Origin: Cerioporus squamosus
Lineage: Eukaryota; Basidiomycota; Agaricomycetes; Polyporales; Polyporaceae
Length of the DNA stretch: 64,000 nt
Assembly (NCBI GenBank): GCA_022592435.1
Contig: JABYQS010000048.1
Location: forward strand, 62,001 to 126,000
Reading direction: 5' to 3'
Part shown: positions 22,014 through 33,626 of the stretch, piece after piece
Position numbering within the stretch: position 1 is the stretch's first letter
Layout: every line of letters starts with the position of its first letter
Program-made: the position numbers and the translations under genes
Notes under the pieces: model-generated
What the model was told of the DNA's origin: nothing
What the model saw: the letters and a program-made list of their open reading frames with translations, nothing else
Databases searched by the model: none

Positions 22014-22980
22014 AGAGCGCGGTGCCCTTTAACCCTGGTTTCCCAGGTGAACTTGATGGTACGTCTGCTTGTTCCCTCGTATCCTACTATAATGGGTTAG
22101 CAGTTGAGCCTCTCGTGTCTCTTCCCGCTAGGGAGATGGCACGGAATATGGCTACGGATGGAAGAACACTGCGCATTGTGACATGTGGCCTGCCCGTCAA
22201 GCTATTCGACCTACGCATTGAGGCATGTTATCCGAAGCACGGATTAGTAGATACTCTCCTTCATCTCCCACCTTGCAGACCCCATTCGCATCATGTACCA
22301 TATTGGCCTTATGACCTGCATCGAACTCCTATCAAGACGCCGCACGGGTCCCGGAAGTCGGGACTCCACCCTCGAGCAGCCAGTCTCCTCTCGCCGAAGA
22401 ACCTGCCGCTCGCCACCCATGCCGCGTCCTTCACAGCGTCTTGAGTTTCCTCGGGTTGCCACTCGCAAGCACACCGGTCGCCCCTGGTTGCCCCTATATG
22501 AGAGGCAGGTACGTGCGAACATTGTAGATCGTGTCTCGGTCGTAATGTCTCAGTTTCGACCTTCGAAATATTGCAGTAATCCACGCATGTGTTCTAGTTG
22601 TGTGTTTTGGGTGCGCTGAAGAATGATGGGCTCGGAGTCCGAGTCCGTCACCCATACCTGCGATAACAGTACTGTCTGAGATTCATTTCCTGTGCTTATA
22701 GCTTCTCGTTGGACTCACCAGGGGCCTTCCTCGATAACGCTGGTCAGTCTAACCTTGCTGCAAGTCGCGACGGTGCGACGGCAAGAAACGCGTCCAGTTG
22801 GACCCAACAGTCCTTGGAGCACGTGATGGTCGCGTCGACGCGTAGGCGCCGGTCGCGTTGAACCTCGCTATTTGCCAGCGCGCCGATCACGAGTAGCCTC
22901 AGTGAGCTTCGCGTCCTCCTTCCCTGTGTCCTGCATTTCCTCACGATACCCTTGGCTTCTTGTTATTGCGGAGCTACCTC
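22014..22980. other. displaced 3' end of the reductase, then intergenic
   Basis: From 22014 to about 22060 the reductase tail continues out of frame (ESAVPFNPGFPGELDG). A possible last exon near 22270-22370 (YDLHRTPIKTPHG) is weak. The remainder is the upstream region of the TMEM97-like gene. Confidence 0.4.
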
Positions 22981-23850
22981 ATGTCTTCAACGACTCGTGT
23001 TCCTCTCGCCAAACGACCCCGCGATCTCGCTTATTTCTTCTTTTTCCTCGTAAGTCATCCGAACTCTGGGAGCAGGAGAACCGTTCACTGACCCACCCAT
23101 ACACAGATACACATTCCTACGACTCTTCTGGTTGATGCTCAACCTCTGTATCCTCAATGGCTGTCGAGTATTATATCCGGTCTCCCCAAGTACTACGTGG
23201 ACATGTCGAACGACCCGCTGCTGGGGAGCGCGTTGGGATACTATGGTGAAGCGCGACGGCAGGCTTACAACTGGTTCCGGTGGTACCTGATAATGGAAGT
23301 GTGAGTATTCTACGTCCCTGCCGGCTGTGCATCTCACCGACTTCGTCTGTGTCGCCAGGGTCTTCCAGCTCCCTGTCTTCCTCATCGCCCTCCGCGGACT
23401 ATGGCGCGGTACGTCTCATCTGCAGTGGCCTTGCACCCTCCCATTGAACTGCGATGCTGGCTAGGTACGACCTCCATCTACCTCTTGCTGCTCATCTACG
23501 GCGCGTCCACCGCCACAACAACGCTCGCATGCATCGCCGACGTTCTGGCTACGCCGGTCACACCCACGCCCACAAGGACACCCACCGTCACTATCACCCC
23601 GAGCAACAGCTCCTTTTGCTGTCCAGCTACATCCCCTTCTTCATTGCCCCCTTCATCATCGCGATCGACATGGCATTCCGGCTGCACAAACTCGTCAGCG
23701 TTAGGGCTCCCAATGTCAAGAGCGATTGAGGGGCACGTCGGCTGCATACATACATACGCGGGGACGGTGGCGTCGCGCGCATACCCATGTCATAACTGGT
23801 CTAAGCCATGCTGCAATCTATGTGTATACCCGTCACTCCCACACGCGTGA
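22981..23850 (+). CDS. TMEM97/EXPERA-domain membrane protein, C-terminal frameshift
   Basis: Exons 22981-23049, 23107-23300, 23359-23408 and 23465 onward encode the N-terminal three quarters of an EXPERA (TMEM97/sigma-2 receptor-like) protein: RPRDLAYFFFFL, IHIPTTLLVDAQPLYPQWL, a loop with YYVDMSNDPLLGSALGYY, then VFQLPVFLIALRGLWRG and SIYLLLLIYGASTATTTLAC. Such four-helix proteins sit in the ER or endosomal membrane and act in sterol homeostasis. After LATPVTPT the frame drifts into an unrelated tail ending at 23850. The expected fourth helix, QQLLLLSSYIPFFIAPFIIA and AIDMAFRLHKLVS (stop near 23729), is perfectly readable in another frame, so one base has been gained or lost between about 23560 and 23620. 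That stretch is a repetitive CACCCACGCCCACA tract prone to slippage or sequencing error. Confidence 0.75.
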
Positions 23851-24293
23851 AGTATGCGTGTCCTGGACGAACACCTTGCGCCGCGGGTCTCAACGTCAAC
23901 GACGGTAGGCTGGCTGGCTGGAGCTCCGAAGCCTCACGTCGCATGTCAATATTAATCCTGAATGTGTCATCGTAGCGCACCTGGGTGAGCCGTAGGAGCT
24001 GAGACCTTTCCTTCTCCCTCCCCTGTCGCAGTTGCGCAATACGGCAATGCACACCCCGGTGAGTCTCTCGTTTCATCCGCATGCCTTCCGATCTGCATTT
24101 TCAGAACATATTGAACTAATAGGGCACTGAACTAGACGCTACACGAGAAACCACTGCATGCGTGCATTGCATATGAAGAGGACTAGTGAAAGTCCGTAAG
24201 ATAGAGTGAGCGACGATACAAAATGCTGCAGTGGCTGTAAGTGGTGTAGAGCCAAGGGTATTGAATATAGTAGTACGAGGACGGTGAAGGCTC

Positions 24294-25962
24294 TCAAGGG
24301 CGAACGTAAGTCGCCATGCCCTGGAGGTTGCGACCATCTGCGAGAGTGGGTATCGTCAATGACCATACCACATACAGGGAACGGGCATATGGACTCACTG
24401 ATGGTGACACCTGCAGAGCGCGCAGGACCCTGAATGTTCACGCTGGCGATCTGCTTCGCCTTCGCAGGTCCATCGAGGGAGAAGACCTCCACCGAGGTCG
24501 CGTTCGCGCCGAGGACGTACAGGTAACTGCCGTTCAAATCAGCAGCAGTAGATGCAAGAAGTCGAGCGACAGCACTCACTCTTTGCCGCGGATCGTTGCG
24601 GTCTCGCTGTCGATGGGAGAAGTACCGGCAGGCAAGGTATACGACTGCAGGCAGAGCATGGCATGAGTGATGGGTACTCCGGCGAGGGACCCCAGGAGAC
24701 GGATACATACCGCGACGACGCCACCCTTCAAGCTCCCGTCGAGATGCACCTCGCGGATAGTGTTCGCGCCGACGTCGATGGTGTAGTAGTTGCCCGTCTT
24801 CGCGCTCCTCGCCGACCAGCACGTCGCCGTCTGCCCGTTCACCGCCACCGACGAGTCCCTCTTCTTCCCGCTCAGGTCCACAACCGCAAACCCCACACCG
24901 GGGTCGGTCATAAGGAACGCGTTCTCTCCGGGGATGTGCGTGAGCGAGAACGCGACCATGCCCCCACTGGCGAGCGGCACCTGCGTGGCCTGCGCGGACA
25001 GCGAGCCGTCCGACTGCTGCACGTCCCAGACGTTGAGGTACCCGGGGCCGTTGTTGCCCTTGTACGAGGCGAGGAGCTTGCTGCCGTCTTCGGAGAAGGT
25101 GAGCTGGCTGACGCTGCCCGGGGGGCCGTTCGGTGGTGTCGTCTGGTTGAGACCGAGATAGCGGAGGGTGTTGGGGAGCTGGATGAGGCCTTGCTTCTTG
25201 TCGACGGTGAAGCAGCTGGAAACAGTGATCAGCAAATTGACGGTATAGTTGATACGAGTGCGCGTACTTGACTCCGTTGATCGCACCCCCGTTCAGGACG
25301 CAGAGGCGGCTGCCGTCGTTGTTGAACGCGACGGACATGGGGAACTCACCCTCGGAAGATACGGGATCGCCGATGGGGCTGATCATCGTAGGCTTTCGCG
25401 GGTCAATCGAGAACAGCGACACCGTGTTGGAGCCGGACTGCCTCGACCAGACCGTCAGAGTCTAGAGAGGAAGCGTGGACTTGGTAACTGACACTCACGT
25501 TGACAGTGGCAAGAACACCGATCTTGGAGGACACCTGGACAGATCCCTGCGAGAACATAGGGTCGACGCCCATGTTGCCGTTCGCGGTCATACCGTGCGA
25601 GCCGCGACCGCCTGCTGCAACGGCCCTGTCGAGCCTCTACGGAGGTAAACACCCTGAGTGAGTACATCTCCTCGAGAATGAGATGCTATTACTTACGAGT
25701 GTGCCGTCTGAGCCGATGCTCGCACTGATGATCATGTTCTCGTCAGGCTCGTTCGAGATAACTGCGTACACAATGAGCATGAGTGAGGTGCATACGGCCA
25801 GTCTCGCTGATAGGCCAAATACTGACAGTAGACCGCGCCGTCGGGACGCCTTGTGGAAGCCTTGGTCAACATCTTGACATAGGGACGACGGTCGACTGCC
25901 GTGGCGGAAACGGCAGCCACCGCAGAGAGCACGCATGCGAGGTAACGTGCAGAAAGCTTCAT
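24294..25962 (-). CDS. secreted lactonase-like beta-propeller protein
   Basis: The start at 25962 gives a signal peptide (MKLSARYLACVLSAVAAVSA). The mature protein shows the repeat style of fungal seven-bladed lactonase-like propellers: VYFISNEPDENMIISASIG, AAGGRGSHGMTANGNMGVD, VLATVNTLTVWSRQSGSNTV, FPMSVAFNNDGSRLCVLNGG, SVSQLTFSEDGSKLLASYK, ASGGMVAFSLTHIPGEN and LYVLGANATSVEVFSLDG, ending NLQGMATYVRP with stop at 24294-24296. Eight exons joined by short in-phase introns were inferred and no lesion was found. Relatives include carboxy-muconate lactonizing enzyme-type propellers, but many secreted members have no known substrate, so the reaction is not assigned. A 96-nt intron in the 5' leader (25977-26072) and a TATA box at 26171-26180 fit one transcript. 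Confidence 0.75.
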
Positions 25963-25976
25963 GGTGGAACCGAAGA

Positions 25977-26072
25977 CTGATATAAAGTATGAATGCGTCT
26001 AGAGTACTGTGGCATGTCCATAGCCTTGTCAGTACGCTTATGTACGTGTAGTGGGAAGAGGAGGCCACTCAC
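25977..26072 (-). other. probable 5'-UTR intron of the lactonase-like gene
   Basis: On the minus strand this begins GTGAGTGGCC and ends TTTATATCAG, 14 nt before the ATG at 25962. It explains why the TATA-like ATATAAAG inside it is too close to the ATG to be the promoter. Confidence 0.5.
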
Positions 26073-26170
26073 AAGAGCTGAGACTGCACGACCGCGGAGA
26101 GAGAAGAGAAGGATTTCGAAGGAAAAGAAAAGAGAAACGCGGAGGTGATGAATCCACCCATCGAGTGGTG

Positions 26171-26180
26171 CAATATATAG
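26171..26180 (-). promoter_or_regulatory. TATA box of the lactonase-like gene
   Basis: CTATATATTG on the minus strand, about 100 nt upstream of the probable leader intron's donor. Confidence 0.4.
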
Positions 26181-26885
26181 GACCGACTGCAGTCACAGCA
26201 AGTGCGATCAGCCAGGACCTCCTGCGCGTCTCATTATTTCCGGCCGCGGGCCATGCACCACAGGCGGCGAGCTAGAGTCGCTACCTGTCGGCGCTATCAC
26301 CACGAACGTCCTTCGTGGGCGTCGAATACAAGGCCCCATCAAGGCGGCGTCGTAGGCAAAGTCAGCAACTTCTAAGCGAATTTGAAGGCGGTGTCGAACT
26401 TACAGATCCGGTGCGTCGTGGCTGGAAGCGAACGCCCATGAAATGTGGGTGGAACCTGTGCGTTTTCAGAACACGGTCTACACGGCGGCTGGCTTTGATT
26501 CATCGGCTGGACAGAAGAGTGCGAAAGACCGGACTGAGTCCTGGCCTTGGTGCAGACGAGGGCAAGATCGACGTTGTGGACCAGCCCAATGTGGTTCATA
26601 CGTATTACGCCTGCTTTGAGAGTTTCCATCAGCGCGTTGTTTTGCGAAACATGGACAGCCACACGCCGATACTTGCCCCGGAGTCGCGAGGCGAATATCT
26701 CACGACAAGCTGTGCCATATGGAGCTATGGCAAGCTTTTGCCGACACAGGCTCCCGAGCGGCGGTTCTCAAGAACGCCGATCGCTGCCCGGCGTTCGCAA
26801 ATGAGCACGGCGAGCTCCTACCAATGACGATAATCCGTCAAGACATCGCAAAAGTGCCGTGATGCAGGGGGGTCCGGGGGCAAAA
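26181..26885. other. intergenic, no supported gene
   Basis: Open frames on both strands (to 170 residues) lack domain signals. Probably upstream DNA of the lactonase-like gene. Confidence 0.5.
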
Positions 26886-28247
26886 CTATGTCGACAGCAC
26901 ATAGTTCAGGGAGAGCATCCGCACGAGAGCGGGAAAAGACGCTGGTTTGTAGATGACATCCGCCATGATGATGGCGTGGACGTCCACAGCGCGAACATAT
27001 CCTGGAAGGGTTTCATCCCCGTCTAGTTCAATAGGCCAGACGTGTGGAGAAGGGTTGGTGAAGATGTGGGCATTCATAACAATATCTTGCCGTAACAAAG
27101 TAGAGCAGAACCTAGACACAAGACGCGTGGTTAAGTAGCTTTTGAGTATACGGGGCGCTATCGCAAACACGCACCATTATCAGTGGTCAGGATCATGTCG
27201 AATGCATGCATCGTTCTGGGTCGGACCGCCCTGATCATAGTGCGCCAATGCTCAAGCGTCACAGAGACAAGGCCTGTCCCTGCGCCTACGCGGACTTTCA
27301 GCGTCGAACTCAGTGCGATTGAGCTGGGTGCTTACCTGGCTCTACAACTGTGCGCCCTTCAAAGGGAGCAGGCCGTGCCTGGTACTCGCAAACTTCACGG
27401 CCATTAACCGCGAAGACGTGAGTTTTACTAGCCAGGAACTCGATCTGGCTCCGCTATCCCACACTTGCTACCCCGTGGCCTACAAAGTGAGCACGCCGGG
27501 AGGACGCGTAGTGCGGCAGCATACATACCTTGTCCCAATCGAAGCGGTCTGCTCCCGAATTGAAAGGAAGCTATCCATCTCAAGCTGCATGCAGCGGGAC
27601 CCCGGTACACTCGCTCGATTTGCTGCGTCTCCAGGTTTTCCGGACGGGCGCGCGGGCTGACGAGAATTGGCATGAACAACACGGGAACGGCTTCTCCTCA
27701 GTTTCTCGCAACCCGAGGGTGAGGATGTGCGATGGCCTATGCTGTGAAATGGTGAGACGAGGTTGTACGACTGTCCGTCCCAGGCGCGACGGAGCAGGGA
27801 TATGTACTGAGAACTCCTTGCAGTTACTGAGTCGACCTCCATGTCATCGACTTGTGTGGGGGGTGATGGCAGAGTATGGTTCGGACGGGTTGGAGCTTAC
27901 GAGTGACCACAAGTAGTATATCTCCTGCTCTCCCGCCTGAAGTCCTCCGTCCGAACATCGTTTGCGACTTGGGGTGCTTGCCAGGGTGTGAACGTAACCG
28001 CGCTTGCCGAGGATACTTGGGTGAGCGGGGTCCTCAGGACAAAGACGTAGAAGAACATGCTTCTCTCGCGACGCGGGGCGAGATGAAGTGCTTCCGAGCC
28101 GGCGAGGGTGCGCGGACACTCGGCGAGGACGTCGAGGACGGAGGCAAAAGCGACGCGCTGCGCGCTCGCCGTTGGGCCCAACGCCCGTGCCAATGCTGTG
28201 GACTCGGAGTAGGGCTCTACGCTTACCACGAACTTCGTTTCTGCCAT
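26886..28247 (-). pseudogene. METTL21-type class I methyltransferase, multiply frameshifted
   Basis: On the minus strand the fragments follow the order of fungal METTL21/EFM-like protein methyltransferases. Near the N-terminus is MFFYVFVLRTPLTQV, followed by TPWQAPQVANDVRTEDFR. Then come PILVSPRARPENLETQQIE and LEMDSFLSIREQTA, then VWDSGARSSSWLVKL and the SAM-binding motif I VVEPGAGTGLVSVTL, which is formed by splicing across GTAAGC...GTAG. The C-terminal part is VRAVDVHAIIMADVIYKPAS, then FPALVRMLSLNYVL, stop at 26886. These enzymes methylate lysines of translation factors or chaperones. The pieces lie in at least three frames: the breaks at about 27560 and 27340-27400 cannot be removed by introns, and motif I has VEPG where VELG is usual. 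I treat it as a pseudogene. A gene with several assembly indels is the alternative. The ATG at 28247 overlaps the 5' end of the rhomboid gene on the other strand. Confidence 0.65.
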
Positions 28248-30044
28248 ATGGATGTCGTCCTCCTCGCTTGGTCTCCCCTCACAGCACTCGTTTGGTACGG
28301 GGCATCGTAGAGCAAGTCGCGAAGACAGAGCTGCCCTCGTTCACCGCGCGCCAGGTGCCCGTACGAAACCAGATCTTGGTGCGTGGTTCGAGTGCTCTTG
28401 CGGCATTACATCGTGTGTTAACATACAGCCCAGTTCGCAATAGGTGGAACCGTCGGTGCATTGGCTATCGGGGCACACCTCACGAATTATGACCTGTTCA
28501 AGTGGTGGGCATACCTGAGGGAAGCCGAGGGAGGGTATGCCCAGAGCAGACCACCGACATTGGAGGAGCTCGAGCGCGCAAAGTTCTCCGCTTCTCTTGA
28601 GGTGAGTCCGCCTGCTGGTCTGTGACCTCATGAATCACAGCCTTTGACTGCATCTACACGAGTCTGTTTGTGCGACTTCGCCGGACAGCTCCTGCTCGTT
28701 TGTCATATCGCAGGTCAGGGCGTTGCTACCATCGCCCGCCTCGGTTGTACATTTACCGCTGTCCACACATTGCCCGTCTTGTCTGGTCATCTCATCTCGC
28801 AGTGACCCACGTCGCACTCGCTGTACTGAACGCTGCTTTTCAGAGGTTCAAGGGCCAGATGATGACTCTGTTGGATACACTCGACAAGCTCCCGGTAATG
28901 ATGAAGGCAGTGTTGTGGCAGTACGGTTGCGTCCCAATCCTGAAGCCTTTTTTCGATGCGACCGAGGGCGAGCGAATGTGCTGGGCCATATGCGCGGTCA
29001 ACTGCGTCGTGTGGCTCGCGTGGCGTGTCCCTCGCTGGGGGCCATTCATGTTACAGAGCTTCGCGCATAACCCGATGTCTGGGCGGTCTTACACGCTCTT
29101 TACGAGTATGCTCAGGTTCGTTCATGGCGCTGCATCCTCAAGAGAGACTGACGTTTGCCACCAGTCACGAGAACTTCATCCATCTGGCGTTCAATTGCAT
29201 AGCGCTCACGACTTTTGGTATGCTCATCACGTCAGCTTTTCGTGCTCCTCCAGATGGCTGATAATGTGGCGCCATGCGTAGGTGCGGTAGCCAGCCACCA
29301 TCTGGTGACACAAGAACGCGGCGCGCTCTTCGAGGCAACCCCGAAATGGCACCTGCTCGCGCTCTTCATCTCCGGTCAGTACCATTCAACAACACGCTCC
29401 CCGTAGCTAGCATGCTTACCATCGTATGATAGCCGGTCTCTTCTCAGGACTGGTTAATCATATCGGATACCGATGCTGGTCGTACCCTAGACTCCTCGCC
29501 CGCCTGCGACTTGCCGTTTCCGCCGCCCGCACTACCTCGACGTCTGGCACAAAAGCCATCACAACGTCGGTGGCAGAGACAGCTGCGGATGCATCAGCCA
29601 AAGCTGCGAAGATAGCAAACGAGGGGCAGGCAGGTCTCGGCTCATCAGGAGCGATATATGCGCTCTTCGCATTGACGGCCCTCGGATTCCCCGATGCTGA
29701 GGCCTCGCTCATCGTCGCGCCATGGTACTCATTCAACATCCAGACTGGTTTCGTCGCCCTGGTCGCGATCGACGTCCTTGGGGTCGTCCGTGGGTGGACG
29801 TAAGTGTCTTCCTCTCCGTGTGCGCTGGCGCTTCTGTGTGCTGACGACAGACTGGTGATGGCGCAGGTCCTTCGGTCACTTCGTGCATCTGGGCGGCGCG
29901 CTGTTCGGGGTATTTTGGTTCAAGTATGGGACTGAAATATGGTACAGTATCCGGATGTGGAACCTCCCGGCCGCTGTTCACTTCCATGGCCATGGAATGA
30001 AGCAGTCTACGTTGGATGAGATTCAGTCGCGTCGACAGTCGTAG
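28193..30044 (+). CDS. mitochondrial rhomboid-type intramembrane protease
   Basis: The start at 28193 gives a basic, Ser-rich presequence (MLWTRSRALRLPRTSF), apt for mitochondrial import. Exon 1 ends at 28378 and exon 2 begins at 28434 with FAIGGTVGALAIGAHLTNYD. Membrane segments follow: CWAICAVNCVVWLAWRVP, HENFIHLAFNCIALTTFG, FISAGLFSGLVNHIGY, the catalytic-serine motif GLGSSGAIYALFAL, and in the last exon the catalytic-histidine motif FGHFVHLGGALFG, ending at 30044. The Ser/His dyad and the architecture fit PARL/Pcp1-type proteases, which process inner-membrane proteins such as cytochrome c peroxidase and Mgm1 in yeast. At 29217-29256 the obvious GTATGC...CCAG intron leads to an immediate stop. 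The next stretch (EATPKWHLLALFIS) needs another frame, so an indel or an unrecognised exon is likely there. Confidence 0.78.
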
Positions 30045-30350
30045 AAGTCGTTCTGGCATATACCTCGATTGTGCACCAACACTGTAATAGCGCTTATAAT
30101 ACACTCCACTCTAGGACAGCACGACTCGGAATTCCTTGCAAGCTGGGTGCTGTCAGGATGTTACTCCGGCCGCTGCACTGCAGAGCAGCATCGGAGAGAC
30201 CCACCTGGGCTGAGAGGTTCTCTTACATATGTTTTGTGTTCGCGCCCCATACTGGACTACTGGTAAGCTTGTTGTAATTATGTGGGGTTGGTCGCTGTAG
30301 TATTCGGAATCGAAGTGGGTCAGTCCGGATAAAGAACTATAAGGTATCTA
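30045..30350. other. intergenic, no supported gene
   Basis: 3' flank of the rhomboid gene up to the TIR element. Nothing recognised. Confidence 0.6.
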
Positions 30351-30954
30351 CAGCTGTTTGCAGAAGTCGTGTCCGCCCAACTCCGACTGACGCGCACACA
30401 CTTTTGACGCGTAATATTCACGATATTGAGAAAATTCGTCTGTAGGACAACAACACCAGTATATACATGCTACCCCACTCCATCATGCTATGGCATGCGC
30501 CCTCGACCTGTTCCAATTTTTCTGAGTCGCAGCGTGCCCGTAATGCGGAGATAGTAATGCTAGGTCACTGCTCATCTGTAGGGGTGTTAGAGTGTTTCCG
30601 CCCCTCCAGACTCCACCAAAATTTGATCAAGCGTACATCAAAGCCGTAAGTATATGGTTGAATGCTCTCCGAGGTGCTGCGAAGGCTTGGGACGTGTGAG
30701 CATGCATAACTTCCACAAGCCCCAGGGACGATCGTAAGCGCCCGTAGAGGACATCGCGATACTTGCTCATCTTCTGCGCTCTCCGCATTTCTGACGCTCT
30801 GTACATACTCCTGTAAGCTTTCTGCGTCTCCTAGAGTAGTCCTAGTCAGAAGAAAGTGGCGAACGACTCGTTCAGATTTTCTGAATTTCTGAATTTTTTG
30901 TGCACAACGCGTGCTGTGCAATCGGCGCCTGGCCACGACCTCTGCAAACAGCTG
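30351..30954 (-). mobile_element. 604-bp TIR element, copy 2 (MITE-like)
   Basis: An inverted copy of the element at 19301-19906, with only scattered differences along its length. Its ends are CAGCTGTTTGCAGAAGTC (left) and GACCTCTGCAAACAGCTG (right). TATCT occurs just outside both ends (left TATCTACAGCTG, right CAGCTGTATCT), which could be a 5-bp target-site duplication. Its right end lies about 220 bp upstream of the PIP 5-kinase ATG, so it may contribute to that promoter. Confidence 0.65.
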
Positions 30955-31171
30955 TATCTTATAGGATAAGTAAGTTTTGTAAGGGACTTAACAAACACGA
31001 TAAGCCTTGGCGAAAATGCGGTGAGTCGGGCGTCGGCGCGGAGCCGTTCGTCGCCGTCCTTGCCTTCCTCCACATCGCTCTCCTCGTCCTCAACGCCGGC
31101 GGCGACGACGAGCACCACCTTAGAGCCCTCTAATCTGTGCTAGCACACGCTTTGCCTACCTTTGCTCGCTG

Positions 31172-33626
31172 ATGGCCACAGCAGCCATCCCAATTGCACG
31201 CACATCGTCCCCGGCATACTTTGACGACCCGCAACGTCCTACGAACCACCTCGCAGCGCAGCAGCCTGTCTCGTCGTCGCATCACGCATCCTCGAGCACA
31301 CACTCTCGCGATGGCGACGTCATCAACCCCGTCCACACCCTCGCGTTTCCCGGCGGCAAGCAATCGCCAGCGCAGGAGGTCCACATCGTCAAGGTCACCG
31401 ACAATACGGTGAAGCTGGAGACGGGCCCCATGCCGGAGTCGATGATTCATCGTGTCGGTGCGTCGCTCGTCAGCGCTGTACCTACCTTCCATCCCTCTCG
31501 GCGAGAAGGGAGCGCGGACTCGAACTTTGGCCCTCCACCACCCTCGCCGCCGTCGAGCGTGAAAAATGACATCGACGGAGAACCCCCGGTGCCAATCGCG
31601 TCTACGTCGTCGCAGACAGAGGGCTCACCGCGCCCGGTGACGTTTGAAGAACCCCTAGAGCGCACCTCCTCCGCGTCTCGCGACCGCTCGTCACGATTCG
31701 GATCGCAAGGCCTGCGACACCGCTCGTCTGCCGAAACGAAGTCCTCGCTACGGACATCGCAGTCGGCTTACTCCCCCAGCACGCTCGAGACCCCGCTCAC
31801 GGACGAGCCACCGTCCATACTCCCACCCTCGATCTCGAAGAGCCTACCCTCGCGCGCCGGTTCCCATGTGTCTGTCGACGGCTACCTCCAGCCGCCTCCT
31901 GCGCACAAGCCCTCACGGCGGAACACGATTGGCGGGTCCGCGCTCGCGCCCGCGTTCTCGCCTCCACGGGTGACACGGATGGCGACCATGCAGTCGACGC
32001 ATCCAACCACTTTTGAGGATGTCGGCGAGCTGGCGGACGATATAGAACTGCAGGCGGAGCAGATTCGGCGCGAACGCATGTCAAAACGTGCGAAGGCGCA
32101 GCAGGAGGCGGAGCGAGCGCTGACCCGGTCAGCAACAACGCTGTCCAGGGTGGACGACGGGCCGTTGGTTGGTAACCTGATAGGAGAGGACCATGTCAAC
32201 TATGTCCTCATGTACAACATGCTCACCGGTATACGCATCGCCGTGAGTGGCCGCTTACGCGTATGGTGTTTGTAACTCGCTGATCCCCTTCCGCAGGTTT
32301 CGCGATGTCAAGCGAAGATTCGCAGGCCACTGACGGACGAAGACTACACCGCACGACATAAATACTCATTCGATATGTGCGTTGCATCCTCGCAAGCTCG
32401 CTGACGTCACTAACTTCCTGCAGCGTGGGTAACGAGCTAACGCCCTCCGCAAAGTACGACTTCAAGTTTAAGGACTATGCACCATGGGTCTTCCGCGAGC
32501 TGCGCGAAGATTACTTCCACCTCGATCCTGCCGACTACCTCCTCTCACTCACCGCCAAGTACATCCTCTCCGAACTTGGCTCCCCGGGCAAATCTGGGTC
32601 GTTTTTCTACTTCTCGCGTGACTACCGCTTCATCATCAAGACCATCCACCACAGTGAGCACAAGTTCCTGCGCGGTATCCTCAAGCAGTACTACGAGCAC
32701 GTGAAGAGCAATCCTCACACGCTGATCTCGCGCTTTTACGGCCTCCACCGCGTCAAGCTCCCGCACGGGCGCAAGATTCACTTCGTCATCATGAACAACC
32801 TCTTCCCCGCGCACAAGGATATCCATGAGACGTACGATCTCAAAGGCAGCACTGTCGGGCGCGAGTACCCAGAGGAGAAGGCGGCAAAGAACCCGCGCGC
32901 GGTGCTCAAGGACCTGAACTGGATCAACCGCGGTAAGCGGCTGGAGCTGGGGCCGGAGAAGCGAGCGCTGTTGACGGAGCAGCTGAGGCGGGACTCGGAG
33001 CTGTTGAAGAATCTGGGTGTGATGGATTACTCGTTGCTCGTTGGGATTCACAACATGCGGCGAGGGAATCGGGACAACGTCCGGCGGAATACACTCAAGG
33101 TCTTCTCGGTACGTCTTTGTTCCATCTTCGTCCATTCCCGTTACTCGAATTCTCCACCGGACGCGCACGAACCTGGAATGCTGACCCTGCTTTACCCTCG
33201 TAGCCCGATATGCCCTTGATCAACCGCAAGAAGACAATCGGCAAAGGTCCCCTGTCGCCCGAAGCTATTGCGATGAGGCGCATCATGCGCGAAGCGGACC
33301 CACAACGTCTTGACGATACGACGATTGTGCTGCCCGAGGAAGACACCGGCGAACGACAGCACTTCATCTTCTACCAAGACGAGGGCGGCCTGCGCGCTAC
33401 GGACGAGGCGAACGAGAACATGGACACGATCTACTACCTTGGCGTCATCGATATCCTGACTCCGTACAATTTCCTGAAGAAGTGCGAGCACTTCTGGAAA
33501 GGGCTGAGCGCGGACCGACACAAGATCAGCCCGGTACCGCCTGTCGAGTATGCGAACCGGTTCTTTGCGTTCATGAGGGCGGTCATGCGCGGGGGCGAGG
33601 GCGGCGCGCGCTTCAAGTCTGAGTGA
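31172..33626 (+). CDS. phosphatidylinositol-4-phosphate 5-kinase
   Basis: Exons 31172-32242, 32297-32376, 32424-33108 and 33204-33626 give 752 residues with all phases matching. The N-terminal half (about 330 residues) is Ser/Pro-rich and likely disordered. The kinase domain opens with [20 protein letters not shown] and [20 protein letters not shown], then [20 protein letters not shown] (ATP-binding lysine in FIIKT), [34 protein letters not shown], the catalytic [12 protein letters not shown], and near the end [20 protein letters not shown] with the basic pair of the specificity loop. This order and the [11 protein letters not shown] stretch match Mss4-type PIP5K enzymes. They make PI(4,5)P2 at the plasma membrane to control actin and endocytosis. 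A long insert between the GKR and DYSLL regions is normal for fungi. No lesion. Symbol left empty because only homology to yeast MSS4 supports it. Confidence 0.92.

Noticed and set aside
27307..27407. Plus-strand stretch resembling ELGAxxxL of a methyltransferase motif
   Set aside because: The true motif I lies on the minus strand here (GAGTGLVSVTL after splicing), with matching neighbours; the plus-strand similarity is chance.
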